A stretch of DNA of 64,000 bases from Hyphomicrobiales bacterium (GTDB lineage Bacteria > Pseudomonadota > Alphaproteobacteria > Rhizobiales > Rhizobiaceae). The DNA is taken from positions 1 to 64,000 of the forward strand of contig UBXV01000021.1 in assembly GCA_900469625.1 (NCBI GenBank). The letters are read 5' to 3'. The position numbers and the translations under genes are program-made. The notes under the pieces were generated by a model. That model was not told the origin of the DNA and ran no database searches. It worked only from the letters and a program-made list of their open reading frames with translations. Positions 62,943 through 64,000 of the stretch are shown one piece after another (position 1 is the first letter of the stretch; each line of letters starts with the position of its first letter).

Positions 62943-63169
62943 CGCACCTGTTTCCGTTTGGTGAAGCCTTTTGTCATGGACGGCGGCGGATCGCAAGAGT
63001 TGTACAGACGGGCTCGGCTTGTTCCCTGGGAAACAGCGGCTCTCAAGAAATGAATGCTAGATGAATGCCATGTTCAAGAGCGTTTCACGTAACCAACAGT
63101 AATGTGAAGCAAGAAAGAACGGAACCTTTTGGAAGATTGCGCCGTTTACGACCTGAAAGGATGACGGCT

Positions 63170-63292
63170 ATGGGACTTGCTCTGTTTTCGATGACAATGT
63201 TTTTCGCAATGATTTTTGCGACGATACATGCGCTCCGGGACGAATCCCGTGAGCAACGCAACCGTTCAAGCAACCGTAAGATCTTCGGCTAA
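63170..63292 (+). CDS. 40-residue single-span membrane protein
   Basis: The peptide begins MGLALFSMTMFFAMIFATIH, one helix at about residues 3-20, followed by a very charged tail (ALRDESREQRNRSSNRKIFG). The start ATG at 63170 is at the right distance from AAAGGA; an in-frame ATG nine bases earlier overlaps that site. A second small membrane gene starts 13 bases later. Role unknown. Confidence 0.65.
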   Translation: MGLALFSMTMFFAMIFATIHALRDESREQRNRSSNRKIFG

Positions 63293-63304
63293 AGGTAAAA
63301 TGTC

Positions 63305-63433
63305 ATGGCGACTGTCTTCATGACCGCCGCGGCGGTAATCAGTCTTGTTTTTCTTGTGGATTTTGCCCGCACGATACGTGACCTCCAGCGCGATCGCATG
63401 GGTTCCAACGAAACCGGCGGGTTCAACGTCTAA
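63305..63433 (+). CDS. 42-residue single-span membrane protein
   Basis: The peptide begins MATVFMTAAAVISLVFLVDF, one helix at about residues 4-19, then ARTIRDLQRDRMGSNETGG. It has a similar plan to the preceding gene (a membrane helix then a charged, aromatic-poor tail), and AAAGG precedes the start by twelve bases. A terminator follows 93 bases after its stop. The two may act as a pair. Confidence 0.62.
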   Translation: MATVFMTAAAVISLVFLVDFARTIRDLQRDRMGSNETGGFNV

Positions 63434-63525
63434 CGGCGTCGGTAACCTGACAACGTTTCAAGAAGCTTCCTCCAGGAGTTTCGAAATAAGCGGCCATGTT
63501 CGTCCCCTGACTTGGTCGCCTTCGT

Positions 63526-63560
63526 AAGCCGGACGGCATCCCCTGCCCGTCCGGCTTTTT
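63526..63560 (+). terminator. Terminator after the two small membrane genes
   Basis: AAGCCGGACGG and CCGTCCGGCTT form an eleven-pair stem followed by TTTC. It also lies at the 3' side of the converging transporter gene. Confidence 0.85.
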
Positions 63561-63582
63561 CTTTGCGTGGAGCCTTCTTGCT

Positions 63583-64000
63583 TCAGGCTGCCGTCACCTT
63601 GTGGGCGCGGAGCATCCGGAAGAACCGCCAGTTCAGGAACAGCGCTGCTGCGGCAAGACCGAGAACGAAACCGAACCAGACGCCGACGCCGCCGAAGTTG
63701 AGCGGGAACGCAAAGACCCAGGCGCAGACGAAGCCGATCGGCCAATAGGAAATCATTGCCAGGATCATCGGCACCTTCGTGTCCTTGAGCCCGCGAAGCA
63801 TGCCGGCGGCAATCGCCTGCAGGCCGTCGACCAGCTGGAACGCGCCGGCGATCACGATCAGCGGAGCGGCAAAGGCCAGCACCTGCGCGGCATCTGGCCG
63901 GTTGGTGTCGAGGTAAAGCGCTGCGAGCTGGCTCGGGAAGATTGCAAAGATCGCGCTGCCGACCATGGCGAACACGGAGCCGAGCACCAGTGCCGAGATC
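63583..64000 (-). CDS. MATE family efflux transporter, C-terminal part
   Basis: The window ends inside this gene; only the last ~139 residues are seen and the 5' part lies beyond 64000. The fragment has MATE features: LYLDTNRPDAAQVLAF-type loop, FQLVDGLQAIAAGMLRGLKD, ISYWPIGFVCAWVFAF and the final helices. NorM-type MATE proteins export drugs using Na+ or H+. The substrate is unknown. Confidence 0.85.
   Translation of the reverse strand, partial: ISALVLGSVFAMVGSAIFAIFPSQLAALYLDTNRPDAAQVLAFAAPLIVIAGAFQLVDGLQAIAAGMLRGLKDTKVPMILAMISYWPIGFVCAWVFAFPLNFGGVGVWFGFVLGLAAAALFLNWRFFRMLRAHKVTAA

Overview
This window is chromosomal DNA from an alphaproteobacterium of the order Hyphomicrobiales, most likely family Rhizobiaceae (a Rhizobium, Ensifer or Agrobacterium relative). 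Evidence: high G+C, invasion-associated locus B and HspQ genes, a glnB-glnA pair behind a sigma-54 promoter, a GTTC-N7-GTTC LexA box, a DUF982 gene, and several short proteins of rhizobial type. The species cannot be named from sequence reading alone. There is no rRNA, prophage, insertion sequence or CRISPR array, and no obvious broken gene. Four tRNA genes are present: Leu(UAA), Asn(GUU), Cys(GCA) and Ser(UGA).

Layout. 0-7.4 kb: the last codons of glmS, a GNAT acetyltransferase, a DUF502 membrane protein, recG, sdhE and mfd. 7.5-17.5 kb: a FrnE-type thioredoxin-fold protein, an orphan oligopeptide-binding protein, ialB, hspQ, glnA and glnB, the NAD(P)HX repair enzyme, gpt, a CinA-type protein and wrbA. 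17.6-21.9 kb: a sparse stretch of small proteins around tRNA-Leu, then a HAD hydrolase and an exported protein. 22-30.7 kb: trkH, ilvA, an HlyU-like protein, cpdB, a diguanylate cyclase, and a divergent lrp-type regulator/ald pair. 30.8-34.6 kb: a compact minus-strand operon cysK, alanyl-tRNA editing protein, sseA, GNAT, DUF1203. 34.9-39.3 kb: an SDR, a two-gene SMR pair, cfa and photolyase.

39.4-47.7 kb is a loosely packed region bounded by tRNA-Asn and tRNA-Ser. It holds tRNA-Cys, lexA, a nuclease-like membrane protein, a GFA-family protein and many short or exported proteins of unknown role. 48-55.7 kb is a dense plus-strand run: rlpA, a DacA-like protein, tmk, holB, metG, tatD and a PhnP-like hydrolase, with a MazG-like gene antisense between holB and metG. 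55.7-64 kb holds purC, three uncharacterised genes, the minus-strand coaD, two cyclophilins, queA and tgt, two ~40-residue membrane proteins, and the C-terminal part of a MATE transporter that runs off the window.

Most of the window is housekeeping, and I did not find a clear new multi-gene system. The best leads are: a Tgt in which three of the four expected zinc ligands are replaced; a D-Ala-D-Ala carboxypeptidase-like protein with two of three active-site motifs altered; the operon linking cysteine synthesis to tRNA(Ala) editing; several unlisted ~40-residue membrane proteins; a free-standing terminator suggesting a small RNA; and a composite LexA operator.
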